Assembly: GCF_016862435.1 (NCBI RefSeq)
Contig: NZ_BOMY01000036.1
Coordinates: 1-64,000 of the forward strand
Source: Paractinoplanes tereljensis
GTDB lineage: Bacteria > Actinomycetota > Actinomycetes > Mycobacteriales > Micromonosporaceae
Direction of reading: 5' to 3'
Length of the DNA: 64,000 bases
Shown: piece after piece, positions 1 to 9,500 of the stretch
Position numbering within the stretch: the first letter of the stretch is position 1
How the letters are laid out: every line of letters starts with the position of its first letter
Position numbers and translations under genes: made by a program
Notes under the pieces: generated by a model
The model's input: the letters and a program-made list of their open reading frames with translations, nothing else
The model's database searches: none
What the model was told of the DNA's origin: nothing

Positions 1-48
1 AACCAACCACCGGCCCGGCCGCGCCCACGGCCCGGGGGCGGCCACTGC

Positions 49-105
49 GCCGCGATCTTGTGGGATTGCTGGTCGGTCCGTGCGGGAGGTCCACATGATC
101 GCGGC
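49..105. repeat. Inverted repeat with 15-base arms
   Basis: The arm at 49-63 (GCCGCGATCTTGTGG) and the arm at 91-105 (CCACATGATCGCGGC) are complementary at 14 of 15 positions, with 27 bases between them. It lies just downstream of the leftward cyclophilin gene, so it could act as a terminator or be one copy of a dispersed intergenic repeat. No T-tract follows. The rest of 1-112 shows no gene. Confidence 0.5.
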
Positions 106-112
106 GAGGGGG

Positions 113-847
113 TCAGTGGCGGCGGGCGGTGAGGATTTTGGTGGTCAGGGCCGGGGGGCCGTCCAGCGGGGCCGGGTCCTCGGGGGTGGGAGTCACGCCG
201 CCGGCGGCGATTCGGTCCAGGGTGCGTAGGCCGGTGGGGGCTATCTCGCCGAAGATGGTGTAGTTCGGGCGTAGCGCTGAATTCGCGTAGACCAGGAAGA
301 ACTGGCTGCCGTTGGTGTCGGGGCCGGCATTCGCCATGGCCAGGACTCCCCGGGCGTAGACCTTGCGGGCGCCGGTCGGGTCCGTCGGCGCGGGTGGCAG
401 GTTGGTCGGGAGTTCGTCTCGGTAGCGGTAACCCGGGCCGCCCTCGCCGGTGCCCGAGGGGTCGCCGCACTGCAGGACTGAGAGCGTGGGATACGCGGTC
501 AGGCGGTGGCAGATCGTGCGGTCGTAGAACCGGCTTCGGGTCAGGTGCAGGAAGCTCTGCACCGTGCACGGCGCCTCGGAGCGGTCCAGCTCCAGCGGGA
601 TCGCGCCCAGATTCGTGCGCAGCACTACCCGGACCTTGCCGTGCTCGGGCGTGTGCCGCGGGTCGGGTGGGAGGCGGACCGGGCGGGCGGCCGGCTCGTC
701 GGGCGTCGGCGTGTAGGCGCACGGGCCGGCGGTCGGGTCGGTCGGCGACGGCGCGCTCGCGGACGCCGCCGCGGGATCGGAGAGGCCGAGGCCGAGCCCG
801 GCGACGAGGGCGATCACCAGCAGGGCAGGCAGACGATATTTGGGCAC
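113..847 (-). CDS. Secreted cyclophilin-type peptidyl-prolyl cis-trans isomerase
   Basis: A 244-residue protein that should speed cis-trans isomerisation of prolyl bonds outside the membrane. Residues 8-30 are a hydrophobic signal segment, followed by a Pro/Ala/Thr-rich stretch to about residue 70. The cyclophilin fold then runs to the end: FYDRTICHR supplies the active-site Arg region, GSQFFLVYA the central strand, and YTIFGEI the late conserved strand. No lipobox Cys follows the signal, so it is secreted or membrane-tethered rather than a lipoprotein. The start is GTG. It is transcribed away from the GH92 gene, and the 128 bases between them must hold both promoters. Family assignment is firm; the substrate is unknown. 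Confidence 0.9.
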   Translation of the reverse strand: MPKYRLPALLVIALVAGLGLGLSDPAAASASAPSPTDPTAGPCAYTPTPDEPAARPVRLPPDPRHTPEHGKVRVVLRTNLGAIPLELDRSEAPCTVQSFLHLTRSRFYDRTICHRLTAYPTLSVLQCGDPSGTGEGGPGYRYRDELPTNLPPAPTDPTGARKVYARGVLAMANAGPDTNGSQFFLVYANSALRPNYTIFGEIAPTGLRTLDRIAAGGVTPTPEDPAPLDGPPALTTKILTARRH

Positions 848-927
848 CTGACCGGTCTAATCGACACAGATGGATACGTCAAGCACCCGGACCATTGACG
901 GTCTTCCATAGGTTTGTTTACGATTCC

Positions 928-940
928 GAAACGCTTGACA
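928..940 (+). promoter_or_regulatory. Possible LacI-type operator before the GH92 gene
   Basis: GAAACGCTTGACA lies 35 bases before the mannosidase start. Its core AAACGCTT fits the general LacI-family pattern AAnCGnTT. A similar core, AAACACTT, occurs before the LacI gene (57742-57749) and before the esterase/ABC operon (58829-58836). The overlapping TTGACA could be a -35 box, but no clear -10 follows at the usual spacing. Confidence 0.3.
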
Positions 941-975
941 TCGTTGTCACGGACTCGGGAACGGCAGGTCCACCG

Positions 976-3900
976 ATGCGCATACTCGCCACTCTCCTGT
1001 TGACCATCGGCCTGGGCGTTGCCGTCGCCGCCCCGGCGAACGCCGCGGCCGGCGACTTCAGCACCGGCTTCGAGTCCGGCGATCCGCAGCCGAGCGCCAA
1101 CCTCGCGGAATCCAGCGCCGGGGTCGGTGGCTACTGCTGCGGACTGACCACGATGGAGAGCGGGACTCGCAACGAAACCGCGCACACCGGGACCGCCGCG
1201 CTCATGTACTCCGGCAACGATCAGAGTGCTGTCACGTCGTACGCGTACAACCGGATCTTTGATGTTGATCTTCCGGTTTCCGCCTCCAGCACGCTTTCCT
1301 ACTGGATCTATCCGCAATCCGGTGGGCATCTGGACGTTGCCGTTGACCTCGTTTTCACCGATGGGAGCCGGCTGAAGGATTCGGGGGCGGTCGATCAGAA
1401 CGGGGTTCGGCTGCATCCGACGTTTCAGGGCAGCGGGTCGGTTCTTGGCTTTGACAGGTGGAATTACGTCTCCTCGGCGATCGGTGACTACGTCGCCGGG
1501 CGGACCATCGACCGGATTCTGATCGGCTATGACCAGCCGGCCAGCACCGGGACGTTCCGCGGATATCTCGACGATCTCGCGATCACCGCGGCCGCGCCGG
1601 CCACCCGACTGTCCGATCTGGTCGACACCCGGCGCGGGTCGAACTCCGATTCGAGTTACTCGCGGGGCAACACGTTCCCGGGCACGACCGTGCCGAACGG
1701 GTTCAACTTCTGGACGCCGATCACCAACGGGAACAATGACGGCTGGCTATACCAATACAGCGCGACCACCGTGCAGGGCTTCGGGATCAGCCACGAGCCG
1801 AGCCCGTGGATCGGTGACTACGGCGCACTGCAGGTGATGCCGATGACCGGTGCGGTGAAGACGACGCCGGACGCCCGCAAGTCGACGTTCAGCCACGCCA
1901 ACGAAGTGGCCAACGCGCATTACTACAAGACCCAGCTCGACACCTACGGGATCACCGCCGAGATGACGCCCACCGATCACGCCGGCGTGCTGCGCTTCAA
2001 ATATCCGGCCACCTCGGAGGCGGTCATCGTCTTCGACACGATCGACAAGGTCGGCGGCTCGATGAGCGTCGACGCGGCCGGGCGCACGATCACCGGATAT
2101 GTCGACCACAAGGGGCCGCGGCTCTATTTCTCGGCGACCGTGGACAAGGCGATCGCGGCGACCGGCAGCGTCAGCGGGCAGGGCGTGACCAACTGGATCC
2201 GGTTCGCCACCGCGGCGAACGAGCAGGTAACCCTCAAGATGGCCACCTCGTACATCAGCGTCGCGCAGGCCACCGCGAACCTCGGCCAGGAGGTCGGAAC
2301 AAAGACCTTCGATGCCGTACGGGAAGAGGCCGCCGCCGTCTGGGATGCCGCGCTCGGGAAGGTGCGGATCGAGGGCGCGTCGGCTGACCGGCTGACCACG
2401 TTCTACTCGAACATGTACCGCGCGTTCATGTACCCGAACAACATGTCGGAGATGGTCGGCGGGGTGCGCAAGTACTTCAGCCCGTACGACAACGCGGTGC
2501 ACGACGGCCAGATGTACGTGAACAACGGTTTCTGGGACACGGCACGGGCGGTGTGGCCGCTCTACACGTTGCTCTCCCCCACCCGTACGGGCGAAATGCT
2601 TGATGGTTTTGTCAATGGCTTCAAGAACGGTGGCTGGACCGCGCGCTGGTCCGGCCCCGGTTACATCGACATCATGGTCGGCACGAATCAGGACCTGGCG
2701 TTCGCCGACGCGTACGTCAAGGGGGTCCGGAATTTCGATTACCAGGCGGCGTACGCGTCGATGGTGAAGAACGCGACCGTCTACTCCGGATCGGGGTCGA
2801 AGGGCCGCAAGGCGGTCGAGGTGTCGACCTTCAAGCATTATGTGCCGAGTGATGTGCTCGGCGAATCGGCGTCCTGGACGCTCGAGGACGCCAACAACAA
2901 CTTCGGGATCGCGCAGCTCGGCCGGGCTCTCGGCTATGCCGAGGACGCCGATTACTTCCAGAACCGGGCGCTGGATTACGCCAATCTCTACTCGTCGTCG
3001 GTCGGTTTCTTCCGTGGCAAGCAGAGCAACGGCTCCTGGCGCACCGTCGACTCGGCATTCCAGCCCAACGCCTGGGGTTACGAATTCACCGAGGGCGCGC
3101 CCTGGCACTACGCCACCCCGGCGCCGCAGGACCCGCAGGGAATGGCCAATCTGTACGGCGGCCGAGCCCAACTGGCCGCGAAGATCGACTCGGTGTTCGC
3201 GGCGTCCCGGGACTACAACGTCGGCGGGTACGGCGGGGTCATCCACGAGATGCGCGAGGCCTACGACACCAACATGGGTCAGTACGCGCACCCGAACGAG
3301 CCGATCCACCACATGCTCTACATGTACAACTACGCCGGCACCCCGGCCAAGACCCAGACCCACGTCCGGGACGTGCTGACCAAGCTGTACGGCTCGGGGG
3401 CCGGCAACGGCGGCGGCTACCTCGGCGACGAGGACAACGGCCAGATGTCGGCGTGGTACGTGTTCAGCGCGCTCGGCTTCTACCCGGCCCGGATGGGCAG
3501 CACCGACTACACGATCGGCGCACCGCTGAACCCGAAGGCCACGGTCACCCTGGAGAACGGCCGCACCTTCACGGTCGAGGCACCCGCGGTCAGCGACACC
3601 AACCGCTACATCCAGAGCGCCACCCTGAACGGCGTCGCGTACACCAAGAACTACCTGACCCACGCCGATCTGCTGGCCGGCGGCACCCTCAGCTTCGTGA
3701 TGGGCCCCAACCCGTCCACCTGGGGCACCGGCACGAACGACGTGCCGTCGTCGATCACCACCGGCAGCGCGGTCCCCCGTCCGCTTACCGACCGCGCTAC
3801 CGGTGGCACGCTCACCGCGAGCGGCGAGAACGCCCCCAACGAGGCCCGCACCGCCCTGGTCGACGACACGTCCCTGACCAAGTGGCTGACCTTCCAGAAC

Positions 3901-4194
3901 ACCGCCACCCTGGAGTACGCCCTGCCGACCGCCGCGGCCGTCAAGCAGTACACGCTGACCTCGGCCAACGACGCCGCCGGCCGAGACCCGCGCAGCTGGA
4001 CGCTGCAGGGTTCGACCGACGGCACCACCTGGACCACTCTGGACACTCGTAGCGGCCTCGACTTCAGCGACCGCCGGCAGACCCGGGCGTTCGTCATCGC
4101 GAACACCACCGCCTACTCCCGGTACCGCCTGCAGATCACCGCGAACCACGGCGCCGCCGAGACCCAGCTGGCCGAGTGGGAGCTGCTGGCCTGA
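976..4194 (+). CDS. Secreted GH92 alpha-mannosidase with F5/8-type C-terminal module
   Basis: A 1072-residue exo-acting alpha-mannosidase, probably trimming alpha-1,2-linked (or other alpha-linked) mannose from fungal or yeast glycans outside the cell. The ATG at 976 is chosen because it begins a signal peptide (residues 1-23, ending in ANA/A); the frame stays open far upstream without coding sense. A beta-sandwich region of about 180 residues comes first, then the GH92 body (about 210-935). FTEGAPWHY carries the likely general-acid Glu, NEPIHH is a typical GH92 motif, and GDEDNGQMSAW carries the base Asp. The last 125 residues resemble a discoidin/F5/8C (CBM32-like) sugar-binding module. It stands alone and converges with the 4196 gene one base away. 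Confidence 0.92.
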   Translation: MRILATLLLTIGLGVAVAAPANAAAGDFSTGFESGDPQPSANLAESSAGVGGYCCGLTTMESGTRNETAHTGTAALMYSGNDQSAVTSYAYNRIFDVDLPVSASSTLSYWIYPQSGGHLDVAVDLVFTDGSRLKDSGAVDQNGVRLHPTFQGSGSVLGFDRWNYVSSAIGDYVAGRTIDRILIGYDQPASTGTFRGYLDDLAITAAAPATRLSDLVDTRRGSNSDSSYSRGNTFPGTTVPNGFNFWTPITNGNNDGWLYQYSATTVQGFGISHEPSPWIGDYGALQVMPMTGAVKTTPDARKSTFSHANEVANAHYYKTQLDTYGITAEMTPTDHAGVLRFKYPATSEAVIVFDTIDKVGGSMSVDAAGRTITGYVDHKGPRLYFSATVDKAIAATGSVSGQGVTNWIRFATAANEQVTLKMATSYISVAQATANLGQEVGTKTFDAVREEAAAVWDAALGKVRIEGASADRLTTFYSNMYRAFMYPNNMSEMVGGVRKYFSPYDNAVHDGQMYVNNGFWDTARAVWPLYTLLSPTRTGEMLDGFVNGFKNGGWTARWSGPGYIDIMVGTNQDLAFADAYVKGVRNFDYQAAYASMVKNATVYSGSGSKGRKAVEVSTFKHYVPSDVLGESASWTLEDANNNFGIAQLGRALGYAEDADYFQNRALDYANLYSSSVGFFRGKQSNGSWRTVDSAFQPNAWGYEFTEGAPWHYATPAPQDPQGMANLYGGRAQLAAKIDSVFAASRDYNVGGYGGVIHEMREAYDTNMGQYAHPNEPIHHMLYMYNYAGTPAKTQTHVRDVLTKLYGSGAGNGGGYLGDEDNGQMSAWYVFSALGFYPARMGSTDYTIGAPLNPKATVTLENGRTFTVEAPAVSDTNRYIQSATLNGVAYTKNYLTHADLLAGGTLSFVMGPNPSTWGTGTNDVPSSITTGSAVPRPLTDRATGGTLTASGENAPNEARTALVDDTSLTKWLTFQNTATLEYALPTAAAVKQYTLTSANDAAGRDPRSWTLQGSTDGTTWTTLDTRSGLDFSDRRQTRAFVIANTTAYSRYRLQITANHGAAETQLAEWELLA

Positions 4195-4195
4195 C

Positions 4196-5182
4196 TCAGG
4201 CCGTGTCGCCCATCTTGTCGACGATGACCATCTTCGTGTAGATCACCTGGCGGTACAGGTCGCCCTTCCGGCCGTCGCCGCTGCCCTTCTCGTCGTTGAC
4301 CGCGACCATCCGGTCACCGATCAGCGTGTACGTCTTCGGGTCGAAGAGGAGCTGCCGGGACAGGTAGCCCTCCTCGACCCGGCCCAGCCCGATCGCCGGC
4401 CGGCCGTCCAGGTTGACCGCGTCCGGGTTGACCTTCATGCCCGGCTGCTGGGCCAGGTAGCGGTAGATGGCGGCCTTGACGTTGGGCGGCAGAACGTACG
4501 TTCCGGCGAGCGCGCCGGGCTCCTGAGCGACCCCGCCCTCGGGGTGGTCGAGGAAGGCGACGATCGCTTCCGGCGTGGTCAGCTTGAGGATCTGCGACCA
4601 CGGGATGAAGGCGAACATCTGGGTCTTGGTCTGCTTGAACACCTCGATCTTGCCGGTGTTCCGGGTCCGCGCGATGATCTGGCCGTCGATGCGCTGCCAG
4701 CTCTGGATCTTGCGGTACGCGGCTTTGCCGGGCACCAGCGCGCCGTTCGGGTACTTGTTCTCGTACGCCGCCTTGTTGCGCATCTCCAGCGTCTCGACGT
4801 ACATGAACTGGTCCGGGCGTGGTTCCACCCAGGGCTCCTGCTCGGCCGTCCAAGCCGCGTTCTCCAGGACCTGGGCGGCGCTGGCCGGTTGGAGATAGGG
4901 CAACGACTTTTCCGATTTGTCCAAGGAAGTGGACGGCTGCGGCAACACTGACGGGCCGGTCGGCGCCGCCTGCCCGCCGATGCTGACCGCGAAGGCCACG
5001 ACGACCGCGGTCGCGACGGCGGCGGTGATCGGGATGCTCAGCCGCCAGGAGAAGTGCCGCCGCACCGGGCTCGGCGCGGCCATCCGCCCGAGCAGGGCCG
5101 CGCGGGCCCGCTGTTCCGCCTCGGCCGACGGCACCGGGTCGGGCTCGAAGGTCTCCCGCAGGATGCTGATCTCGTCCATCAT
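4196..5182 (-). CDS. CU044_5270-type single-pass membrane protein paired with ECF sigma factor
   Basis: A 328-residue protein with a cytoplasmic N-terminus (about 1-45), one membrane segment (about 48-68, PITAAVATAVVVAFAVSIGG) and a long extracytoplasmic domain. It begins with DEISILRETFEPDP and an Arg/Ala-rich helix, the layout of the CU044_5270 family often encoded after ECF sigma factors in actinomycetes. Its ATG overlaps the stop of the sigma gene by 4 bases, so the two are translationally coupled. By position it may be the anti-sigma or signal-sensing partner, although no zinc-binding HxxxCxxC anti-sigma motif is present. Function beyond the pairing is inferred. Confidence 0.75.
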   Translation of the reverse strand: MMDEISILRETFEPDPVPSAEAEQRARAALLGRMAAPSPVRRHFSWRLSIPITAAVATAVVVAFAVSIGGQAAPTGPSVLPQPSTSLDKSEKSLPYLQPASAAQVLENAAWTAEQEPWVEPRPDQFMYVETLEMRNKAAYENKYPNGALVPGKAAYRKIQSWQRIDGQIIARTRNTGKIEVFKQTKTQMFAFIPWSQILKLTTPEAIVAFLDHPEGGVAQEPGALAGTYVLPPNVKAAIYRYLAQQPGMKVNPDAVNLDGRPAIGLGRVEEGYLSRQLLFDPKTYTLIGDRMVAVNDEKGSGDGRKGDLYRQVIYTKMVIVDKMGDTA

Positions 5183-5745
5183 TCGTCCACCTCGATATCG
5201 GCGCCGAGCGCCTGCCGCATCTCTTGTCGGGCCCGGTGCAACCGGGATCTGGCGGTGCCGGCCGGAATGCCCAGGGCCACCGCGGCCTCCTGCTGATTGA
5301 GCCCGGCCCAGGCGACCAGGAGCAGCACCGCGCGCACCGGCTCGGGCAGCCGGGCCAGGGCCTTGGCGAGCTTCCCGCGGACGGCCGCCGCGTCCAGTCG
5401 CCCGGCCACCGCGTCGTCATGTTCGAGGCCGCCGAGCTCGTGGGCGCCGGCCCGGGCCATCGCCCTATACCGCCGCGACTCGGCCCGGACGTGCCGGGCG
5501 ACCAGGTTGGAGGCGATCCCGTACAACCAGGGCCGCGCGTCCCCGCGCGCCGGGTCGTAACTGTGCCGCCGGTCGAAGGCGATCAGAAAGGTCTCGGACG
5601 CCACGTCCTCGGCCAGATCCGGCCCGAGCCGCCGAGCCACGTACGCGTAGATGTTCCGATAGTGCCGGTCAAAGATGGCGGTGAATTCCCGCTCGATGAG
5701 GAAGGCATCCGTGTCCAAGCCCGTAGTGCCCGGCTGCGCCACCAT
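5179..5745 (-). CDS. ECF-type RNA polymerase sigma factor
   Basis: A 188-residue sigma-70 family protein with only regions 2 and 4. Region 2 spans about 20-90 (FTAIFDRHYRNIYAYVARR, then the DVASETFLIAFDRR core-binding and -10 segment). Region 4 spans about 125-180 (LARLPEPVRAVLLLVAWAGL, then an HTH with AVALGIPAGTARSRLHRAR). It would direct polymerase to a small set of promoters. It is the first gene of a two-gene operon with the membrane protein at 4196, which probably controls it. No -35/-10 pair similar to known ECF promoters could be recognised upstream. Confidence 0.92.
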   Translation of the reverse strand: MVAQPGTTGLDTDAFLIEREFTAIFDRHYRNIYAYVARRLGPDLAEDVASETFLIAFDRRHSYDPARGDARPWLYGIASNLVARHVRAESRRYRAMARAGAHELGGLEHDDAVAGRLDAAAVRGKLAKALARLPEPVRAVLLLVAWAGLNQQEAAVALGIPAGTARSRLHRARQEMRQALGADIEVDE

Positions 5746-5848
5746 CTCACCACCAGACCCGTCTTCGTCGTCTCTCCAGGTGCATCACACCCGTACTTCA
5801 CCGTTGACGGGAAAGTGTTCACGCCCGCTTGGTGGGATACTGGTCCGC

Positions 5849-6172
5849 ATGAGCATCAACCAGGCGCTGGCCATGGCCGGGCAGGTCTCAGATCGGATCC
5901 CGGAGTGGGACGAACTGATCGGCCCGGCGAGCGGTGTGGTCGAGCTACCGAACCGGCTGTACTGGTCCGGTGACCCTCGGTTCGACGTTGGTGACGACCG
6001 TGAGCGGCTCACTCTTTACACCACGCTGCTCGGCGAAGGTCGGCGTGCGGACATCGCCCGATGGGTGAATCCGCAGCACCTGGTCGCGGACTGGCCGAGC
6101 GTCCGGCGGCTGACCGCACGAAATCTGATCAGCGTCTGGGAATCCCGCCTTCCGCAGCTGGCCGCGGCCTGA
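5849..6172 (+). CDS. Hypothetical protein upstream of an AbiEii-like remnant
   Basis: A 107-residue soluble protein with no recognised domain. The ATG at 5849 is chosen because the 58 codons upstream in frame look non-coding and cover the divergent promoter of the sigma gene. The sequence is Asp/Arg/Leu-rich and ends in a predicted helix (SVRRLTARNLISVWESRL). The broken nucleotidyltransferase starts 3 bases after its stop, so the pair was once an operon. By position it could be an antitoxin or partner, but it does not look like the AbiEi antitoxin family, so this is only a guess. Confidence 0.6.
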   Translation: MSINQALAMAGQVSDRIPEWDELIGPASGVVELPNRLYWSGDPRFDVGDDRERLTLYTTLLGEGRRADIARWVNPQHLVADWPSVRRLTARNLISVWESRLPQLAAA

Positions 6173-6175
6173 CCG

Positions 6176-6554
6176 ATGGACCCGCTGCACCAGCGGCTGG
6201 CCCGGATCGCGTTCGACGCGGGAGACGACCTTGGCCTGGTCCTAGCCGGTGGATACGCGATCAGCGCCCACCAACTCACCCAACGCCCGTCCCGCGACTT
6301 GGACCTCGCCACCGCGTCCAAGCTGTCATCGGCGCGGGTTCTCCCTGGCGGACCTGATGGACCGCCTCGGCGCGATCGAATTGCGCGACGATCGTCATTT
6401 CTTCGACTACGGCCTGTCCGAGGCCGACGTGCAGGATCCGCAGATCTGGGCAGCCGCCTGGGCCGACGGTATCCGGCAGAGGTCAGTCGGTGAAGACATC
6501 ACCCCCGGCGCTTCGGGGGACGGACCCGACTGGGACAGATACCTCGCGGAATAG
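6176..6554 (+). pseudogene. Remnant of an AbiEii/AbiGii-type nucleotidyltransferase
   Basis: Two pieces of one family lie in different frames. Bases 6176 to about 6330 encode an N-terminus with the nucleotidyltransferase signature AGGYAISAH followed by RPSRDLDLATA, which holds the paired acidic residues. From about 6333 a different frame encodes FSLADLMDRLGAIELRDD and QIWAAAWADGI, which resembles the C-terminus of the same family. The middle, roughly 80-100 residues in intact relatives, is missing and the join is out of frame. The gene is therefore an internal-deletion pseudogene. A sequencing error alone could not explain the missing middle. Confidence 0.7.
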
Positions 6555-6598
6555 GCGCGGGAGGCAACCGGACGGACGCCCGAACACGACTAAGACGT

Positions 6599-9500
6599 GT
6601 GAATGTGTCGATGATTCGGATGCTGCCTGCTGTTGGGATTTTGATCGCTTCGCTGGGGGTGCCGGGCGTCAGCTCGGCGGCTGCGGAAAGAGCTGAGGAA
6701 AGACCCGCCGGCCGGGGCTATACCGTGACTCTGCTGACCGGGGACGTCGTTACCGTGCGCACTACCGGCAGTGGCTGTGCGGCCGTTACCGTGCGGCCCG
6801 TTGCCAAGAGCGGGATCATGCACCGGTCCTGTACGCCGGACGGGCATGTGCACGTCGTGCCGGGGCGGGTCGCGCCGCTGGTCGGCAAGCAGCTCGACCC
6901 GGCGCTGTTCGACGTGACCGCGCTGATCGCGGACGGCTACGACGACGCGCGCACCCGGGACCTGCCGCTGATCGTGCGGCCGGGTGGGTCGGTGGCCCGG
7001 CTCGCGGGTGACCCGCTCACCGCGGGGCTGAGCGGGGCCCGCACGCTGCCGAGCATCGCGGCGGTGGCCGGGCGGCGGGCGAAGTCGGCCGGGCCGGCGC
7101 TGCTAGCGTCGCTGGCCGGTCGCGCGGAGATCGCCCGCTCGAATAACCAGACGCCGAAGATCTGGCTCGATCGCCGGGTCCGCGCGACCGCGACGCCGAT
7201 CGACCCCAATCTGCGGCAGATCGCCGCCCCGCAGGCCTGGTCGGCCGGCTACACCGGCCGGGGCACCACCGTCGCCGTGCTGGACACCGGCGTCGACGCC
7301 ACCCACCCGGACCTCGCCGGGCAGATCGCCGAGACGATGGACTTCACCGTCGACGGCGGTGACGCGGTCGACCACTTCGGGCACGGCACACACGTCGCCG
7401 CGACGATCGCCGGCACCGGTGCGGCCTCGCACGGTGCCCGGCGCGGGGTGGCCCCGGGGGCGCGGCTGGCCATCGGCAAGGTGCTCGACGACTACGGGTA
7501 CGGGACGGACGCGCAGGTCATCGCGGGTATGGAGTGGGCCGCGAGCCGCGCCGACGTGGTCAACATGAGCCTCGGCGGGTTCGAGCCCAGCGACGGCACC
7601 GATCCCCTGTCGCTGGCGGTCGACGCGCTGAGCGAGCAGACCGGCGCGCTGTTCGTGGTCGCGGCCGGCAACGACGGCCCGGCCGACGGCACGGTCTCCG
7701 CGCCGGGTGCGGCGGCTGACGCGCTGACTGTCGGCGCGGTCGACAGCCACGACGCGGTGGCCGAGTTCTCCAGCCGCGGTCCGCTGATCAACACCCACGC
7801 CGGCAAGCCGGAGATCGCCGCGCCGGGCGTGGACATCGTCGCGGCCCGCGCCGCCGGCACCATGATGGGCACGCCGATCGACGCGAACTACGTGGCCTCC
7901 TCCGGCACGTCGATGGCCACCCCGCACGTGGCCGGGGCCGCCGCGGTTCTCGCGCAGCGCCACCCCGACTGGACCGGCGCAAAGATCAAAGCCGCGTTGG
8001 TCGGGGCCGCCGATCCGGTTCCGGCATTTGACGCGTACGCCGTGGGAGCCGGCCGCCTCGACGTGGCCCGTCCCCTCTCCGGCGTGGTCGCCGCCCCCGA
8101 TCTGAGCTGGACCAACACCGGCTCTTCTGTCAAAGAAACAAAGGTCGGCGTGACGACGACCGACCACAACGGCGGCGCGGCCCCGGCCGGTGCGGTCACC
8201 CTGTCGGCCGGCACGCTGCGGCTGGCCCCGGGCGCCACCGGCAGCCTGACCCTGAACATCGACAAGGCGCGGCTCGCCCCCGGCCTGTGGACGGCCCTGG
8301 TCAGCACCGAGACCACGCGCACCCCGGTGACCTTCTACGTCGAGCCGCCCAGCTACGACCTGACGATCGCGACCAGCCCGATCCCCGGCACCCCCGAGGG
8401 CGCGCTCGGCTGGGTGTCGGTGCAGGTGGTCAACATCGACGACCCGGCCGTCTTCGCCACCGGCGTCTACGGCGACCCGGGCGACACCCTGACCGTGCGG
8501 GTTCCGGCCGGCCGGTACAGCGTGATGGCCGCCTTCGACGCGTTCACCGACGACTTCTCCGACGAGCGGGCCGCGATGGCCGGTGACCCGGACGTGGTGA
8601 TCGGCGCCGACACGACGGTGAAGTTCGACCTGTCCAAGGCCAACCGGCTCGGCGCGAGCGTCGACGGGGTGGCGACCGGGACGAGCTCGCTCGGCCTGAC
8701 CTACCTGCAGACCGGGCGGCGCGGCCCGACCTGGTCGGACTTCGCCTTCCTGTGGGGCGAGCCGGCCAAGACGGGCAACGTCTATGTGCTGCCCAGCGAC
8801 GGTGCCGGGGTGGGTGACTTCCGGGTCTACTCGGCGTTCGGCCTGGACGCGCCCGGCCGCCACTACGACCTGATCCGCGCCGGCAACGCCCTGCCCGCCG
8901 ACCCGGTCTACCGGGTGACCCCGGCCGAGCAGGCCCGCCTGGCCCGGATCGACCAGCATTTCTACCGCCTGGACATGCCCGACCCGGTGACCGGCCACAA
9001 GCGCTACGGCCTGAGCCCGGACGGCGAGTTCCTCGCCGAGAACACCACCTACGAGGTCAGCGGGGACCGCACCGACTACGTGACGCCCGGGTACGGCTGG
9101 GTCGACGAGGCGTTCTGGAACGAAACGGTGACCCAGGAGGGCATCGCCCACTACGCGCCGGGCAGCCGGCAGAGCAAGACCTGGGTGCGGCAGCCGCTGC
9201 GCTCCGACTGGTACGACGATCCGAACGGCTCCAAGAGTGGCTGCGAGCCCGCCGCCCCCGGCCGGACCAGCGGAAACATCCACGTCGAACTGGTCACCCT
9301 GACCGACCAGCACCAGCGCTTCGACTGCCTGTCCGGCGGTTGGGGCCTCGACCTCGACCGCACGCTCACGCTCACCCGGGACGGCCGCGTCCTGGGCACG
9401 GCGACCGATTCGATCGCCGACTTCGCGGTTCCGAAGGACACCGGGAACTACCGGCTTACCTACGACGTCGACGCCAGCCGGGCCATCCCGCTGTCGACCC

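Noticed and set aside
394..975. Upstream extension of the GH92 reading frame
   Set aside because: It is Arg/Gly/Ala-rich, lies opposite the cyclophilin gene, and a proper signal peptide begins at 976.
1747..4149. 800-codon open frame opposite the GH92 gene
   Set aside because: High GC at third positions keeps antisense frames open. The translation is Val/Gly/Arg/Ala-rich with no domain, and the opposite strand is a clear enzyme. The same holds for the other long antisense frames, for example 7103-9886, 34262-36811 and 36863-38677.
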